From the NCBI RefSeq assembly GCF_009711475.1, contig NZ_SMMD01000924.1:1-19665 (forward strand): a DNA stretch of 19,665 bases. The letters are read 5' to 3'. The position numbers and the translations under genes are program-made. Below, in pieces: positions 7,090 through 17,232 of this stretch; position 1 is the stretch's first letter; each line of letters starts with the position of its first letter. The notes below the pieces were generated by a model, which was given only the letters and a program-made list of their open reading frames with translations, had not been told where the DNA came from and searched no databases. Origin of the DNA: Fulvivirga aurantia (GTDB lineage: Bacteria; Bacteroidota; Bacteroidia; Cytophagales; Cyclobacteriaceae).

Positions 7090-10000
7090 ATGAGAGATAA
7101 TAAAAAGACATACTGGAAAGGTATAGAACAATTATCTAACGATCCCGAGTTCGTTAAAAAGGCGGATAAGGAATTTCCTGAGTTCTTACCGATCAATCAG
7201 AATGAAGATGGGGGAGGAAGCAGTAGAAGAGACTTCTTAAAAATGATGGGCTTCGGTATAGCAGCGGCTTCTTTAGCAGCATGTGAAGCTCCTGTAAGAA
7301 GAGCCATTCCGTATGTAAATAAACCAGTTGATGTTGATCCGGGTATTCCTAACTACTATGCATCTACCTACACCAATGGTGGGGATTATTGCAGTATTGT
7401 AGTGAAGACGCGTGAAGGCCGACCTATTAAAATAGAAGGAAACAAACTTTCTAAAATCAGTCAGGGTGGAGTTAATGCACAGGTGGAAGCATCTGTACTT
7501 TCTCTTTATGACAATGAAAGGTTACGTGGTCCAAAAGCTGCTGGAAATGACACCAAGTGGGAAACTCTCGATAAAGAAGTTATAAATAAGCTGAATAGCA
7601 TTGCTGCTCAGGGTGGTCAGATAAGAATTGTAAGTAATACAATTTTAAGCCCGACTACTAAGCAGGTAATCGCTGATTTCACTGCAAAGTATCCTACAAC
7701 GCAGCACATCATGTACGATGCGTCTTCAGCTGAAGGTATGTTGCAGGCAAATGAAAGCTCTTTTGGTGTTAGAACTATACCATCTTACGATTTCAGTAAA
7801 TCTGATGTAATCGTAAGCTTTGGCGCTGATTTCTTAGGTACCTGGATATCTCCAATTGAGTTTACAAAACAATACAGCAAAACAAGAAAGATCGGTTCTG
7901 GTAAGAAGACAATGTCTCGTCATTACCAATTCGAGTCTAACTTATCACTTACTGGATCTAACGCAGATTACAGAACACCAATCAAACCTTCTGATGAAGG
8001 AAAAGCAGTAGCGGCACTTTACAATGCAATCGCCAGCAAAACTGGTGGCCAATCTGTAAGTGTTAAAGGTGAGTATAAAAACATCGATAAAGCGGCTAAG
8101 GACTTACTTAAAGCAAGAGGCAAATCTTTAGTAGTTTCAGGTTCTAATGATCCTGCGGTACAGACGTTGGTGAACGGAATCAACTCTATGCTTAACAATT
8201 ATGGTACTACAATAGATTTGGCAAAATCTGTTAACTTCCGTCAGGGGGACGAGCAGGCGATGAATAAATTCATCAACGATGCTAAATCTGGTAGAATAAA
8301 TGGTGTAATCTTCCTTAATAGTAACCCTGTGTACAATCATCACAGAGGTGCTGAGCTTAAGGATGCACTAAGTAAAGTAAGTCTTAAAATTTCAACATCT
8401 GACAGACCAGACGAAACTGCTGTACTGGCAGATTACATGGCTCCTGATAACCATTTCTTAGAATCATGGAATGATGCAGAGCCTAAAACTGGTACATATA
8501 GCTTAGCGCAACCTACCATCACACCAATATTTGATACACGTCAGGCACAAGAAACACTTCTTACCTGGTCTGGAAATAACACTGAATACTACGACTACCT
8601 TCAAAACAACTGGAAAGGTAAAATCACTACTTCAGGAGATTTTCAGGAAGCGTGGGATAAAACAATGCAGGATGGTGTATTAGAAGTTGCTTCAGAAGCT
8701 GCTGCTCCATCTGGTTTTGCTGGAAATGTTGCTGCTGCAGGTGCTGCCATCAACAAAAATTACAAAGGATCTGGAGTTGAATTGTCACTATATCAAAAAG
8801 TAGGTATTGGTGATGGCTCACAAGCCAACAACCCATGGTTACAAGAAATGCCTGATCCTGTTTCTAAAGCAACCTGGGACAATTACCTTACTGTTTCACA
8901 AGCATGGGCTAGGGAAAATGAGGTAACTGCTTTTGAAGGAAAAAGTAATAAAGCGAAAGTTACAGTTAACGGTAAGTCTGTTGTAGTCCCTATATTAATC
9001 CAGCCTGGTCAGGCACCTGGTACTGTAGGTTTGGCCTTAGGTTATGGTAGAACGAGCGCAGGCAAAGTAGCTAATGAGCGTGGTGTAAATGCTTTCCCTC
9101 TGGCAACTACTGTAAATGGTGTAGCTAGTAATAGTGTAATGAGTGGTGTAACCATTGAGGTGCTTGAAGAGCAGTACCAGATTGCACAGACGCAAACACA
9201 TCAAACGTATATGGGTAGAGATACCGTAATACAGGAAGCTACGCTTGATGCTTATAAAGAAGATCCTTACGCAGGTCGTCATATGCCACACATCTCAAAC
9301 TGGATGGCTGAAGGCGGTGAGACTAGCCCTGGTAATCTAAGTTTATGGAAAGGCCATAAATATAAGAACCACCACTGGGGTATGGTGATTGACCTTAACT
9401 CATGTACGGGTTGTAGTGCTTGTCATGTAGCGTGTCAGTCAGAGAATAACATCCCTGTTGTTGGTAGAGAAGAAGTAATTAACAGAAGAGATATGCACTG
9501 GATGCGTATCGACAGATATTACAGTTCTGATGCTGCTCCTTCTGATATAAAAGGACTTGAAGAAGCTGCTGACAATCCGGAAGTTACTTTCCAGCCTATG
9601 ATGTGTCAACATTGTAATAATGCACCTTGTGAAACTGTATGTCCGGTAGCAGCTACTACACACAGTTCTGAAGGACTAAACCAAATGACTTATAACAGAT
9701 GTATTGGTACAAGATATTGTGCTAACAACTGTCCTTATAAAGTGAGAAGGTTCAACTGGTTTAAGTACCATGATAACGGTCAGTTCGAAGATGTGAACAC
9801 AGCTATGAATAATGACCTTGGTAAAATGGTTCTTAACCCGGATGTGACTGTAAGGTCTAGAGGTGTAATGGAAAAATGCTCACTATGTATTCAGAGAATA
9901 CAGTACGGTAAGCTAGAGGCGAAGAAAGAGGGTAGAAGACCTAAAGACGAGGATATCAATACTGCTTGTGCATCTGCTTGTCCTGCTGACGCAATCGTGT

Positions 10001-10203
10001 TTGGCGATATGAATGATGAGAACAGCAGAATTCATAAAATGCTTCAAATTAATCACAGAGAAAGTGAAGATGCTGATTATCTGATAGAAACAGAGATTGG
10101 TGAGCCAAGAGCTTATCATGTACTTGAAGAAATTGGCGTTAAACCTAACGTGACATATTTGACGAAAATTAGAAATAAAGACAAGGAAGAAGCGAAAGCT
10201 TAA
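7090..10203 (+). CDS. actB: Alternative complex III subunit ActB, molybdopterin-oxidoreductase-like / Fe-S fusion
   Basis: ActB (1037 residues) is the periplasmic iron-sulfur subunit. Near the N-terminus, SRRDFLKMMG is a twin-arginine motif, followed by a hydrophobic stretch and the lipobox LAAC. It is therefore likely exported folded and lipid-anchored. The large middle part resembles the molybdopterin oxidoreductase fold, which in this family binds no molybdenum cofactor. The C-terminal 280 residues form an HybA/NrfC-like ferredoxin domain with four cysteine groups: C772/775/778/782, C839/842/847/851, C871/877/881 and C930/933/960/964. In the third group Thr874 (CIGTRYC) replaces one Cys. 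This agrees with the one [3Fe-4S] plus three [4Fe-4S] clusters known for ActB. The clusters take electrons from quinol at ActC and pass them to ActA haems. It lies 41 bases after actA. Confidence 0.96.
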   Translation: MRDNKKTYWKGIEQLSNDPEFVKKADKEFPEFLPINQNEDGGGSSRRDFLKMMGFGIAAASLAACEAPVRRAIPYVNKPVDVDPGIPNYYASTYTNGGDYCSIVVKTREGRPIKIEGNKLSKISQGGVNAQVEASVLSLYDNERLRGPKAAGNDTKWETLDKEVINKLNSIAAQGGQIRIVSNTILSPTTKQVIADFTAKYPTTQHIMYDASSAEGMLQANESSFGVRTIPSYDFSKSDVIVSFGADFLGTWISPIEFTKQYSKTRKIGSGKKTMSRHYQFESNLSLTGSNADYRTPIKPSDEGKAVAALYNAIASKTGGQSVSVKGEYKNIDKAAKDLLKARGKSLVVSGSNDPAVQTLVNGINSMLNNYGTTIDLAKSVNFRQGDEQAMNKFINDAKSGRINGVIFLNSNPVYNHHRGAELKDALSKVSLKISTSDRPDETAVLADYMAPDNHFLESWNDAEPKTGTYSLAQPTITPIFDTRQAQETLLTWSGNNTEYYDYLQNNWKGKITTSGDFQEAWDKTMQDGVLEVASEAAAPSGFAGNVAAAGAAINKNYKGSGVELSLYQKVGIGDGSQANNPWLQEMPDPVSKATWDNYLTVSQAWARENEVTAFEGKSNKAKVTVNGKSVVVPILIQPGQAPGTVGLALGYGRTSAGKVANERGVNAFPLATTVNGVASNSVMSGVTIEVLEEQYQIAQTQTHQTYMGRDTVIQEATLDAYKEDPYAGRHMPHISNWMAEGGETSPGNLSLWKGHKYKNHHWGMVIDLNSCTGCSACHVACQSENNIPVVGREEVINRRDMHWMRIDRYYSSDAAPSDIKGLEEAADNPEVTFQPMMCQHCNNAPCETVCPVAATTHSSEGLNQMTYNRCIGTRYCANNCPYKVRRFNWFKYHDNGQFEDVNTAMNNDLGKMVLNPDVTVRSRGVMEKCSLCIQRIQYGKLEAKKEGRRPKDEDINTACASACPADAIVFGDMNDENSRIHKMLQINHRESEDADYLIETEIGEPRAYHVLEEIGVKPNVTYLTKIRNKDKEEAKA

Positions 10204-10246
10204 TCCTTAGAATAAGAACATAACTTAGAACTTAGAAATAAATAAT

Positions 10247-11614
10247 ATGCAAGTTACTTCATCCGTTCGCGAGCCATTAGTAACCGGTGGAAAAACCGTT
10301 CATGATGTCACGGAAGATATATGCAGACAAGTAGAGGGTAAGCCTACCAAATCATGGATGTTGGGAATGGCTATATCGTTAGCCACGCTTGGAATAGGTG
10401 CCTATGCTGTATTCATGCTTCTTTGGGAAGGAATAGGTGTTTGGGGACTAAACAAAACCGTAGGTTGGGCTTGGGACATTACTAACTTCGTATGGTGGGT
10501 TGGTATTGGTCACGCAGGTACGCTTATCTCAGCTATTCTTCTTCTGTTTAGACAGAAATGGAGAATGTCAATTAACAGGGCGGCTGAGGCGATGACTATT
10601 TTTGCTGTAATATGTGCAGCATGTTTCCCTGGTTTGCACATGGGTAGATTGTGGGTAGGTTTTTATTGGGCATTACCACTACCAAATACATGGGGTTCAT
10701 TATGGGTTAACTTTAATTCACCACTACTTTGGGATGTATTTGCTATTAGTACTTATTTCACAGTATCACTAGTTTTCTGGTACATCGGTCTTATTCCAGA
10801 TTTTGCTTCAATCAGAGACAGAGCTAAAAATAAAGTTTCTAAGGCAGTTTACGGAGCATTAAGTTTCGGTTGGGATGGAGCTGCTAAAACATGGATGAGA
10901 TATGAGTCTGTAGCTTTAATTCTCGCTGGTTTAGCTACACCTCTTGTACTTTCAGTACACACGATCGTATCCTTTGACTTTGCAACATCAGTTATACCAG
11001 GATGGCACACGACAATTTTCCCTCCATACTTTGTGGCAGGAGCTATTTTCTCTGGATTCGCCATGGTACTGACGCTTATGTTGGTAACTAGAAAACTATT
11101 TAAGTTAGAAGACTACATTACCATCAACCATATAGAGTTGATGAACATAGTAATTATTATCACAGGTTCTATTGTAGGTATTGCTTATATCACTGAGTTC
11201 TTTATCGCATGGTACTCAGGAGTTGACGCAGAGCAATATGCATTTATGAACAGAGCATTTGGTCCTTATGCATGGGCTTACTGGTCTATGATGACTTGTA
11301 ACGTTATCTCACCTCAGCTTTTCTGGGTAAAGAAAATTAGAACAAGTATTGCAGCAACTTTCATATTATCAATTATTGTGAACATAGGTATGTGGTTTGA
11401 GCGATTTGTAATTATTGTTACATCGCTTCATAGAGATTACCTACCTTCAAGTTGGGCTATGTTCTACCCTACATTCTACGATGTGGGAGTATATCTATTC
11501 ACTTTCGGATTGTTCTTCACAGCGTTCTTATTATTCGCGAAGTTCTTCCCTGTGATCAACATGGCAGAAGTGAAAAGTATTATTAAGTCATCATCCTTAA
11601 AGAGAAATAACTAA
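10247..11614 (+). CDS. actC: Alternative complex III subunit ActC, NrfD/PsrC-like quinol-binding membrane protein
   Basis: ActC is a 455-residue polytopic membrane protein of the NrfD/PsrC family with about ten hydrophobic segments. A soluble N-terminal stretch of about 35 residues ([15 protein letters not shown]...) precedes the first helix. In the known complex, ActC packs against the [3Fe-4S] cluster of ActB and forms the quinol oxidation site. Helices such as [19 protein letters not shown] and the [19 protein letters not shown] region are typical of the family. ActF, encoded three genes on, is its paralogue. The gene starts 43 bases after actB, and its stop is one base before the actD start. 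Confidence 0.95.
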   Translation: MQVTSSVREPLVTGGKTVHDVTEDICRQVEGKPTKSWMLGMAISLATLGIGAYAVFMLLWEGIGVWGLNKTVGWAWDITNFVWWVGIGHAGTLISAILLLFRQKWRMSINRAAEAMTIFAVICAACFPGLHMGRLWVGFYWALPLPNTWGSLWVNFNSPLLWDVFAISTYFTVSLVFWYIGLIPDFASIRDRAKNKVSKAVYGALSFGWDGAAKTWMRYESVALILAGLATPLVLSVHTIVSFDFATSVIPGWHTTIFPPYFVAGAIFSGFAMVLTLMLVTRKLFKLEDYITINHIELMNIVIIITGSIVGIAYITEFFIAWYSGVDAEQYAFMNRAFGPYAWAYWSMMTCNVISPQLFWVKKIRTSIAATFILSIIVNIGMWFERFVIIVTSLHRDYLPSSWAMFYPTFYDVGVYLFTFGLFFTAFLLFAKFFPVINMAEVKSIIKSSSLKRNN

Positions 11615-11615
11615 G

Positions 11616-12146
11616 ATGGAAAACAATAAACATTTTGTATTAGGAGTCTACGATGATGAAGATGTGTTGCTTACCGCTATAAAAGCAGTAAGAGAAAGTG
11701 GAGTGAAAATTCACGAGGTATATTCACCATTTCCAGTGCATGGAATTGATGAAGCCTTAGGATACAAAAGAACACGTCTTCCAATAGCAGCCTTTTTATT
11801 TGGATTACTAGGTACAACCTTAGCCCTTACCATGCAGGTATGGATGCTAGGATTTGATTGGCCTATGATTATAGGTGGTAAAGATTTCGTGTCATTGCCT
11901 CCATTTATTCCGGTAACTTTTGAGTTAACAGTTCTATTATCTGCATTAGGTATGGTAGGTACATTTATGATCGTAAGTGATCTGAAGCCTTATAAGCAAC
12001 CTAGAATATTTGACGTGAGAATCACAGATGATAAGCATGTGATGGCAATCGATTTATCTGCTAATAATCTTGCTAAAGATGATATCAAGAAAATCGTGAG
12101 TAGCTCAGGAGCAGGTGAAGTTAATGACAAAGATTTTGAAGATTAA
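11616..12146 (+). CDS. actD: Alternative complex III subunit ActD (DUF3341 family)
   Basis: ActD is a 176-residue membrane subunit of the DUF3341 family. The N-terminal soluble part begins FVLGVYDDEDVLLTAIKAV and contains the family's SPFPVHGIDEALG segment. Two membrane helices follow (about 55-80 and 103-128), then a short soluble tail. It holds no redox cofactor and is thought to be structural. The ATG is one base after the actC stop, which implies translational coupling. Confidence 0.94.
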   Translation: MENNKHFVLGVYDDEDVLLTAIKAVRESGVKIHEVYSPFPVHGIDEALGYKRTRLPIAAFLFGLLGTTLALTMQVWMLGFDWPMIIGGKDFVSLPPFIPVTFELTVLLSALGMVGTFMIVSDLKPYKQPRIFDVRITDDKHVMAIDLSANNLAKDDIKKIVSSSGAGEVNDKDFED

Positions 12147-12162
12147 GAACTTACACTTAGGT

Positions 12163-12822
12163 ATGAAATTATATAATAATTTAAAATTAGCTTCAGTATT
12201 AGCAATTGGTGTAGCACTCACAAGTTGTGGTGCTGGTGGTGAAGATCAGGGACTGGAATACGCACCAAACATGTACCATTCGGTACCTTACGAGCCTTTA
12301 TCTCAGATCGTAGATGAAACTGCTGGTGAAGCTGCGGAATTTTTAGACCCTAATACGGACGATAAGCACGGTGAGTATTATAACTCAAACCCATACAATC
12401 CAAGTCGTATGACAATGCGTGTACCTCCGGCTAATTCTGTTCCTAGAAAAAATGCGGGTTACATTTTACCATACAGAATACCAAAAGACAGCTTAGATTA
12501 TGCTGCCAGAACATTACAAAACCCACTGACTGAAGATAAGGAGGCTCTACTAGCTGAAGGAAACGTTCTCTATTCAAGGTATTGTAATCACTGTCACGGC
12601 CCTAATGGTGAAGGTGATGGTCCTGTTGCTGGTACAGAAGATAAAGTAGTATTTGCAGGTATCGCTAACCTTCAAGGTGCAGCATATCAAAACATTACAG
12701 AAGGCCATATTTTCCATGTTATTTCTCAGGGTAAAGGTTTAATGGGAGCTCATGGTTCTCAGGTAAGCCAGGAAGACAGATGGAAAATAGCCATGTACGT
12801 TAAAAAACTTCAAAATCAATAA
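12163..12822 (+). CDS. actE: Alternative complex III subunit ActE, monohaem cytochrome c lipoprotein
   Basis: ActE is a periplasmic monohaem cytochrome c anchored by lipid. I chose the ATG at 12163 (219 residues), because it gives a standard lipoprotein signal with the lipobox LTSC and Cys22 as the lipidated residue. A Met 16 codons upstream (12115) is in frame but overlaps actD and would bury the signal. The haem site is CNHCHG (Cys141, Cys144, His145) in the typical context RYCNHCHGPNGEGDGP. A Met in KGLMGAHG is the probable sixth ligand. In the known complex ActE is one of the electron exits, which suits its place before the oxidase genes. Confidence 0.93.
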   Translation: MKLYNNLKLASVLAIGVALTSCGAGGEDQGLEYAPNMYHSVPYEPLSQIVDETAGEAAEFLDPNTDDKHGEYYNSNPYNPSRMTMRVPPANSVPRKNAGYILPYRIPKDSLDYAARTLQNPLTEDKEALLAEGNVLYSRYCNHCHGPNGEGDGPVAGTEDKVVFAGIANLQGAAYQNITEGHIFHVISQGKGLMGAHGSQVSQEDRWKIAMYVKKLQNQ

Positions 12823-12871
12823 TTTGCGAGGTAAGCCTACGTAAATCACAAATTGTAAATAAACTATTGAA

Positions 12872-14233
12872 ATGACTGAAGAAAGATTTTCATTTACCTC
12901 AAAAGCTAAAAAGACACTAGTAATCATCGCCATTGTTGGCGTGGTGCTTTTAGGTCTTGGTGTGATTCTCACAATGTCTGGAGATCATGGACACGAAGCT
13001 GAGGGACACGCGATAAACACAGTTACGGAACATTCAATGCTTGCTAGTGCAGACGAGCAGGAGCAGGGCACTGCAGTGTCTGAAGAAGGACATGGAGAAG
13101 CTGAAGGGCACCATGGTAGCCCGGTATGGCTAAAAAGATTGTTCTCAAACCTTTGGATCAATAACGTATACTTTACGGGCTTGGCGATCATAGGTGTATT
13201 TTTTATTGCAATACAATACGCTGCTCAGGCTGGTTGGTCTGCGGGAATGAAAAGGATTCCATTGGCTATGGCGCACTGGTTACCAATAGCTGGAGTTCTC
13301 ATGGTTATTTCATGGTTTGTTGTAAAATTTGATGTTTTCCATTGGACACATGAATCTTTATACGCAGAAGTTGGCGGAGATGAAATTATTAAGGGTAAAG
13401 CGGGGTTATGGTACTGGCCACTTGAGTCAGGAACATTTCCTTTGTTCTATATATTGAGAATGGTAATCTTCTTCGCTCTTTGGTACATGTTCTTTATTTG
13501 GATTAAAAGAGAAATGTTAGAGGAAGATATCGATGGAAATGTTAAGCATTGGTATAAGGCAAGAAAATACTCTGCAATATTCTTGGTAGTGTTTGCGGTT
13601 ACATCTTCAATAGCTGCCTGGGATTGGGTGATGTCAATTGACCCTCACTGGTTTAGTACCATGTTTGGTTGGTATATGTTTGCCAGCTGGTGGGTAAATG
13701 GTTTGGCAGCAATTACTTTCATAGTAGTTATGCTTAAGCAAAATGGCTATCTGAAAGTAGTAAATGCTAACCATCTACATGACATTGGAAAATTCATCTT
13801 CGGTTTCAGTATTTTTTGGACATATATATGGTTCTCACAATTCTTACTGATCTATTATGCGAATATTCCGGAGGAGACAGTTTACTTCATTCAGAGAATT
13901 GAAACTAGTCAGTATAAGTGGGTATTCTTCTTAAATCTTATCCTCAACTTCTTCTTACCATTCCTGTTATTAATGACAAGAGATGCGAAAAGACATATGG
14001 CGCTATTGAAAGTAGTTTGCCCGATAGTAATCGTGGGACACTGGTTCGATTTCTACCTAATGGTAACTCCTGGTGTTATGCAATTTGATGGTGGGTTTGG
14101 TTTTATAGAAATAGGCATGGCGATGATTTTCTTAGCAGCATTTGTATGGGTGACTTTAGTGAGCTTAACGAAAGCACCACTTTATGCGAAGAATCATCCA
14201 ATGCTACAGGAGAGTTTACATCACCATATATAG
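12872..14233 (+). CDS. actF: Alternative complex III subunit ActF, second NrfD/PsrC-like membrane protein
   Basis: ActF (453 residues) is the paralogue of ActC with about ten membrane helices. The first helix (about 14-34) is followed by an unusual loop at 38-82 rich in His, Glu and Gly (for example GHEAEGH and EEGHGEAEGHHG). A run of hydrophobic helices then begins near residue 98. Conserved-looking patches include AMAHWLPIAGV, WDWVMSIDPHWFSTMFGW and GHWFDFYLMVTPG. In the family ActF has no redox cofactor, and a role in proton movement or structure has been proposed. The His-rich loop should face the periplasm and might bind metal, though that is a guess. It lies 49 bases after actE. Confidence 0.95.
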   Translation: MTEERFSFTSKAKKTLVIIAIVGVVLLGLGVILTMSGDHGHEAEGHAINTVTEHSMLASADEQEQGTAVSEEGHGEAEGHHGSPVWLKRLFSNLWINNVYFTGLAIIGVFFIAIQYAAQAGWSAGMKRIPLAMAHWLPIAGVLMVISWFVVKFDVFHWTHESLYAEVGGDEIIKGKAGLWYWPLESGTFPLFYILRMVIFFALWYMFFIWIKREMLEEDIDGNVKHWYKARKYSAIFLVVFAVTSSIAAWDWVMSIDPHWFSTMFGWYMFASWWVNGLAAITFIVVMLKQNGYLKVVNANHLHDIGKFIFGFSIFWTYIWFSQFLLIYYANIPEETVYFIQRIETSQYKWVFFLNLILNFFLPFLLLMTRDAKRHMALLKVVCPIVIVGHWFDFYLMVTPGVMQFDGGFGFIEIGMAMIFLAAFVWVTLVSLTKAPLYAKNHPMLQESLHHHI

Positions 14234-14271
14234 ATAGAAATTAATTAGATAATAAATTATAAGACTGGAAT

Positions 14272-15336
14272 ATGTTTGAAGTTATCATAGCAATTGGGGT
14301 CCTTTTACTTCTGATTATATTATTTACATTATTCAGAATAAGTACGCTGGTAAATGTAGTAAAGGGAACAGATAAGAAGTGGGTAAGCACCAGTAATAAA
14401 GTGAATGCAGCATTAATGATGCTGTTTATGATAGGATCATTCGGGTTGTTCTTTTGGTATTCATGGACATACTTTGATGATTACACGCTAGCAATAGCGT
14501 CTGAGCATGGAGTATTAACAGATCAGCTTTTTTGGATAACTACTGCAGTAACCGGAGTTGTATTTGTGGCGACTAACGTATTGTTATTTTACTTCAGCTA
14601 TAAATACCAGTACAAGAAAGGTGAAAGAGCTAAATTTTATCCTGATAATACTAAACTCGAATTGTTGTGGACAGTTGTACCTGCAATTGTGTTATCTATT
14701 CTAGTTTTCACCGGATTAAAAGCTTGGAATGATATAACAAGCGAAGCTTCTGAAGATGCTGAGGTTATAGAGATTATGGGTTATCAGTTTGGTTGGGGTG
14801 TGAGATACCCTGGTGTAAAAGATGACCAATTAGGTAACTATGACTATATGCTTATAGATGCAGTAAATCAATTTGGAATGGATCTTACTGATGAAAACTC
14901 ATATGATGATTTCATGCCAAATGAATTGCACTTGCCGGTAGGTAAAGAAGTATTATTAAAAATACGTGCAAGAGACGTACTTCACAGTGTATTTATACCT
15001 CACTTAAGGGTAAAAATGGATGCTGTGCCTGGTATGCCTACACACTTTAAATTTACTCCTACGAAGACAACTGAGGAGATGAGATCAGAATTAGGAGATC
15101 CTGAGTTCGAGTATTTTATTTCTTGTACTGAGGTTTGCGGAAGAGGGCATTTCTCAATGAAATTGTCTGTTGTTATTCACACGCAGGAAGAATATGAAGC
15201 GTGGAAAGCTGAACAACCTACATGGTTGAAATTAAATGAAGATTACCTTGAACAAGTACCTGCGGACAAGCGAGAGCTGGCAAAAATTAAGGCTGGTATT
15301 GGCAACGAGGAAGAAGAATTAGAAGCATCATTATAA
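14272..15336 (+). CDS. coxB: Cytochrome c oxidase subunit II (CuA)
   Basis: Subunit II takes electrons from cytochrome c at the binuclear CuA centre and passes them to haem a in subunit I. All CuA ligands are visible: His238, then Cys285, Glu287, Cys289, His293 and Met296 in CTEVCGRGHFSM. The protein is 354 residues long, longer than a minimal subunit II. It has four hydrophobic segments (about 3-22, 46-66, 86-110 and 130-150). The last two are the usual pair, and the first two are an N-terminal extension. There is also an acidic insert at about 172-207 within the cupredoxin domain. No C-terminal CXXCH is present, so this is not a caa3-type fused subunit. It sits 38 bases after actF and 15 before coxA. 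Confidence 0.95.
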   Translation: MFEVIIAIGVLLLLIILFTLFRISTLVNVVKGTDKKWVSTSNKVNAALMMLFMIGSFGLFFWYSWTYFDDYTLAIASEHGVLTDQLFWITTAVTGVVFVATNVLLFYFSYKYQYKKGERAKFYPDNTKLELLWTVVPAIVLSILVFTGLKAWNDITSEASEDAEVIEIMGYQFGWGVRYPGVKDDQLGNYDYMLIDAVNQFGMDLTDENSYDDFMPNELHLPVGKEVLLKIRARDVLHSVFIPHLRVKMDAVPGMPTHFKFTPTKTTEEMRSELGDPEFEYFISCTEVCGRGHFSMKLSVVIHTQEEYEAWKAEQPTWLKLNEDYLEQVPADKRELAKIKAGIGNEEEELEASL

Positions 15337-15351
15337 GTTAAAATATAAAAT

Positions 15352-17232
15352 ATGGCAACTGCTGATATACATTTAACAGAGGAGAAACATCATGACGATC
15401 ACAGTCATGATCACGAGCATCATGGTAATTTCTGGAGCACGTATGTGTTCAGTACAGACCATAAGATGATCGCCAAACAATTCCTTATTACAGGTATTTT
15501 TTGGGCATTATTAGGCGGGCTTTTATCAGTAATATTTAGGTTACAGCTAGGTTTCCCAGAAGCACAGCTTGAGTGGTTACGCCCTGTATTAGGTGAATGG
15601 ATCACTCCTGAAGGAAAAATTGACCCTGAGTTTTATTTAGCATTAGTTACAATGCACGGTACCATTATGGTATTCTTTGTACTTACAGCGGGTCTTAGTG
15701 GTACATTTAGTAACTTCTTAATTCCATTACAAATAGGAGCGAGAGATATGGCCTCTGGCTTTATGAACATGCTTTCATACTGGTTCTTCTTTGCTTCTAG
15801 TGTGGTAATGTTCATCTCTTTATTCATAGAGACCGGTCCAGCCTCAGGTGGTTGGGTTATTTATCCACCGCTTAGTGCGTTGCCACAGGCAGTAAACGGA
15901 TCAGGACTAGGAATGACATTATGGTTATCTTCGATGGCTCTTTTTATTGTGTCTACACTACTGGGTGGTATTAACTATATTACAACTGTAATTAATATGA
16001 GAACGCAAGGATTGTCTTTCTCAAAATTACCACTTACTATATGGGCATTCTTCTTAACTGCCATTATTGGATTACTATCATTCCCTGTATTATTTTCAGC
16101 TGCCTTACTATTAATATTCGACCGTAGCTTTGGTACAAGTTTTTACCTTTCAGATATCTACATCAATGGAGAAGCTTTACCTAACCAAGGTGGTAGCCCA
16201 ATTCTATTCCAGCATTTATTCTGGTTCCTGGGACACCCAGAGGTATATATCGTACTGCTTCCAGCTTTAGGTATTACATCTGAGATTATCGCTACTAATT
16301 CAAGGAAGCCAATATTTGGTTACAAAGCGATGGTAGGATCTATGTTATTCATTGCTATATTATCATTCGTTGTATGGGCACACCATATGTTCGTAACAGG
16401 TATGAACCCTTTCTTAGGATCAATATTCATGTTACTTACATTAATTATTGCTGTACCATCGGCAGTAAAGGTGTTCAACTACATTACAACGCTATGGAAG
16501 GGTAACATAAGATTTACGTCTGCTATGTTATTCTCAATAGGATTGGTGTCATTCTTTATATCAGGTGGTCTTACAGGTATATTCTTAGGTAATTCAGCCA
16601 TCGACATTCAATTACATGACACATACTTTGTTGTGGCACACTTTCACCTGGTGATGGGTAGTGCTTCTTTCTTCGGACTTATGGCTGGTGTATACCACTG
16701 GTTCCCTAAGATGTTTGGAAGAATGATGGATGCAAAATTAGGCTACATTCATTTCTGGTTAACATTTGTGGGTGTGTACATGGTGTTCTTCCCGATGCAC
16801 TACATAGGTATAGCAGGTTATCCGAGAAGATACTACAGCTTTACTAACTATGATACTTTCAATTCATTTACTGACTTGAACATGTTCGTAAGTATTGCTG
16901 CTATAATCACACTGGGTGCGCAGTTTATATTCTTATTTAACTTCTTCTATAGCATATACAGAGGAAGAAAAGCATCTATGAACCCATGGAATTCTAACAC
17001 ACTAGAGTGGACAACTCCAGTAAATCCTGGTCATGGAAACTGGCCTGGAGAAATCCCTACAGTATACAGATGGCCTTACGATTACAGTAAGCCAGGTGCT
17101 AAGGAAGATTTTATTCCACAGCACATACCGTTCTCAGAAACACCTGAGTCTAATTTCCCTCATGAGGATGAGATGATAAAGCTTGAAGGAGACGGAGATA
17201 GAGATGCAGTCGTAATAGATGATAAAAAATAA
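15352..17232 (+). CDS. coxA: Cytochrome c oxidase subunit I (haem a / a3-CuB)
   Basis: Subunit I is the catalytic core that reduces oxygen to water and pumps protons. The 626-residue protein has the expected ligands: His102 and His432 for haem a, His430 for haem a3, and His295, His344 and His345 for CuB. Tyr299 in GHPEVY is the cross-linked tyrosine. Glu297 in the same motif is the end of the D-channel, which marks an A1-type oxidase. The N-terminal 25 residues are strikingly His-rich (His at 7, 13, 14, 17, 19, 21, 23 and 24) ahead of the first conserved segment STYVFSTDHK. The acidic C-terminal tail overlaps the ctaA start by 14 bases. Haem A for it is made by the next two genes. Confidence 0.97.
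   Translation: MATADIHLTEEKHHDDHSHDHEHHGNFWSTYVFSTDHKMIAKQFLITGIFWALLGGLLSVIFRLQLGFPEAQLEWLRPVLGEWITPEGKIDPEFYLALVTMHGTIMVFFVLTAGLSGTFSNFLIPLQIGARDMASGFMNMLSYWFFFASSVVMFISLFIETGPASGGWVIYPPLSALPQAVNGSGLGMTLWLSSMALFIVSTLLGGINYITTVINMRTQGLSFSKLPLTIWAFFLTAIIGLLSFPVLFSAALLLIFDRSFGTSFYLSDIYINGEALPNQGGSPILFQHLFWFLGHPEVYIVLLPALGITSEIIATNSRKPIFGYKAMVGSMLFIAILSFVVWAHHMFVTGMNPFLGSIFMLLTLIIAVPSAVKVFNYITTLWKGNIRFTSAMLFSIGLVSFFISGGLTGIFLGNSAIDIQLHDTYFVVAHFHLVMGSASFFGLMAGVYHWFPKMFGRMMDAKLGYIHFWLTFVGVYMVFFPMHYIGIAGYPRRYYSFTNYDTFNSFTDLNMFVSIAAIITLGAQFIFLFNFFYSIYRGRKASMNPWNSNTLEWTTPVNPGHGNWPGEIPTVYRWPYDYSKPGAKEDFIPQHIPFSETPESNFPHEDEMIKLEGDGDRDAVVIDDKK

Noticed and set aside
9661..9732. Missing Cys in the third cluster motif of ActB as a loss of function
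   Set aside because: A [3Fe-4S] cluster with one fewer Cys is the known state in ActB, so Thr874 is expected.
12115..12162. A longer actE start 16 codons upstream
   Set aside because: It overlaps actD and would place a charged extension before the lipoprotein signal; the ATG at 12163 gives a normal lipobox protein.
12821..12854. Inverted repeat AATTTG/CAAATT between actE and actF as a terminator
   Set aside because: The arms are six AT-rich pairs with a 22-base loop and no U-run, so it is unlikely to stop transcription.
14272..15336. caa3-type oxidase with a cytochrome c fused to subunit II
   Set aside because: No CXXCH occurs anywhere in CoxB; the only Cys pair is the CuA motif.
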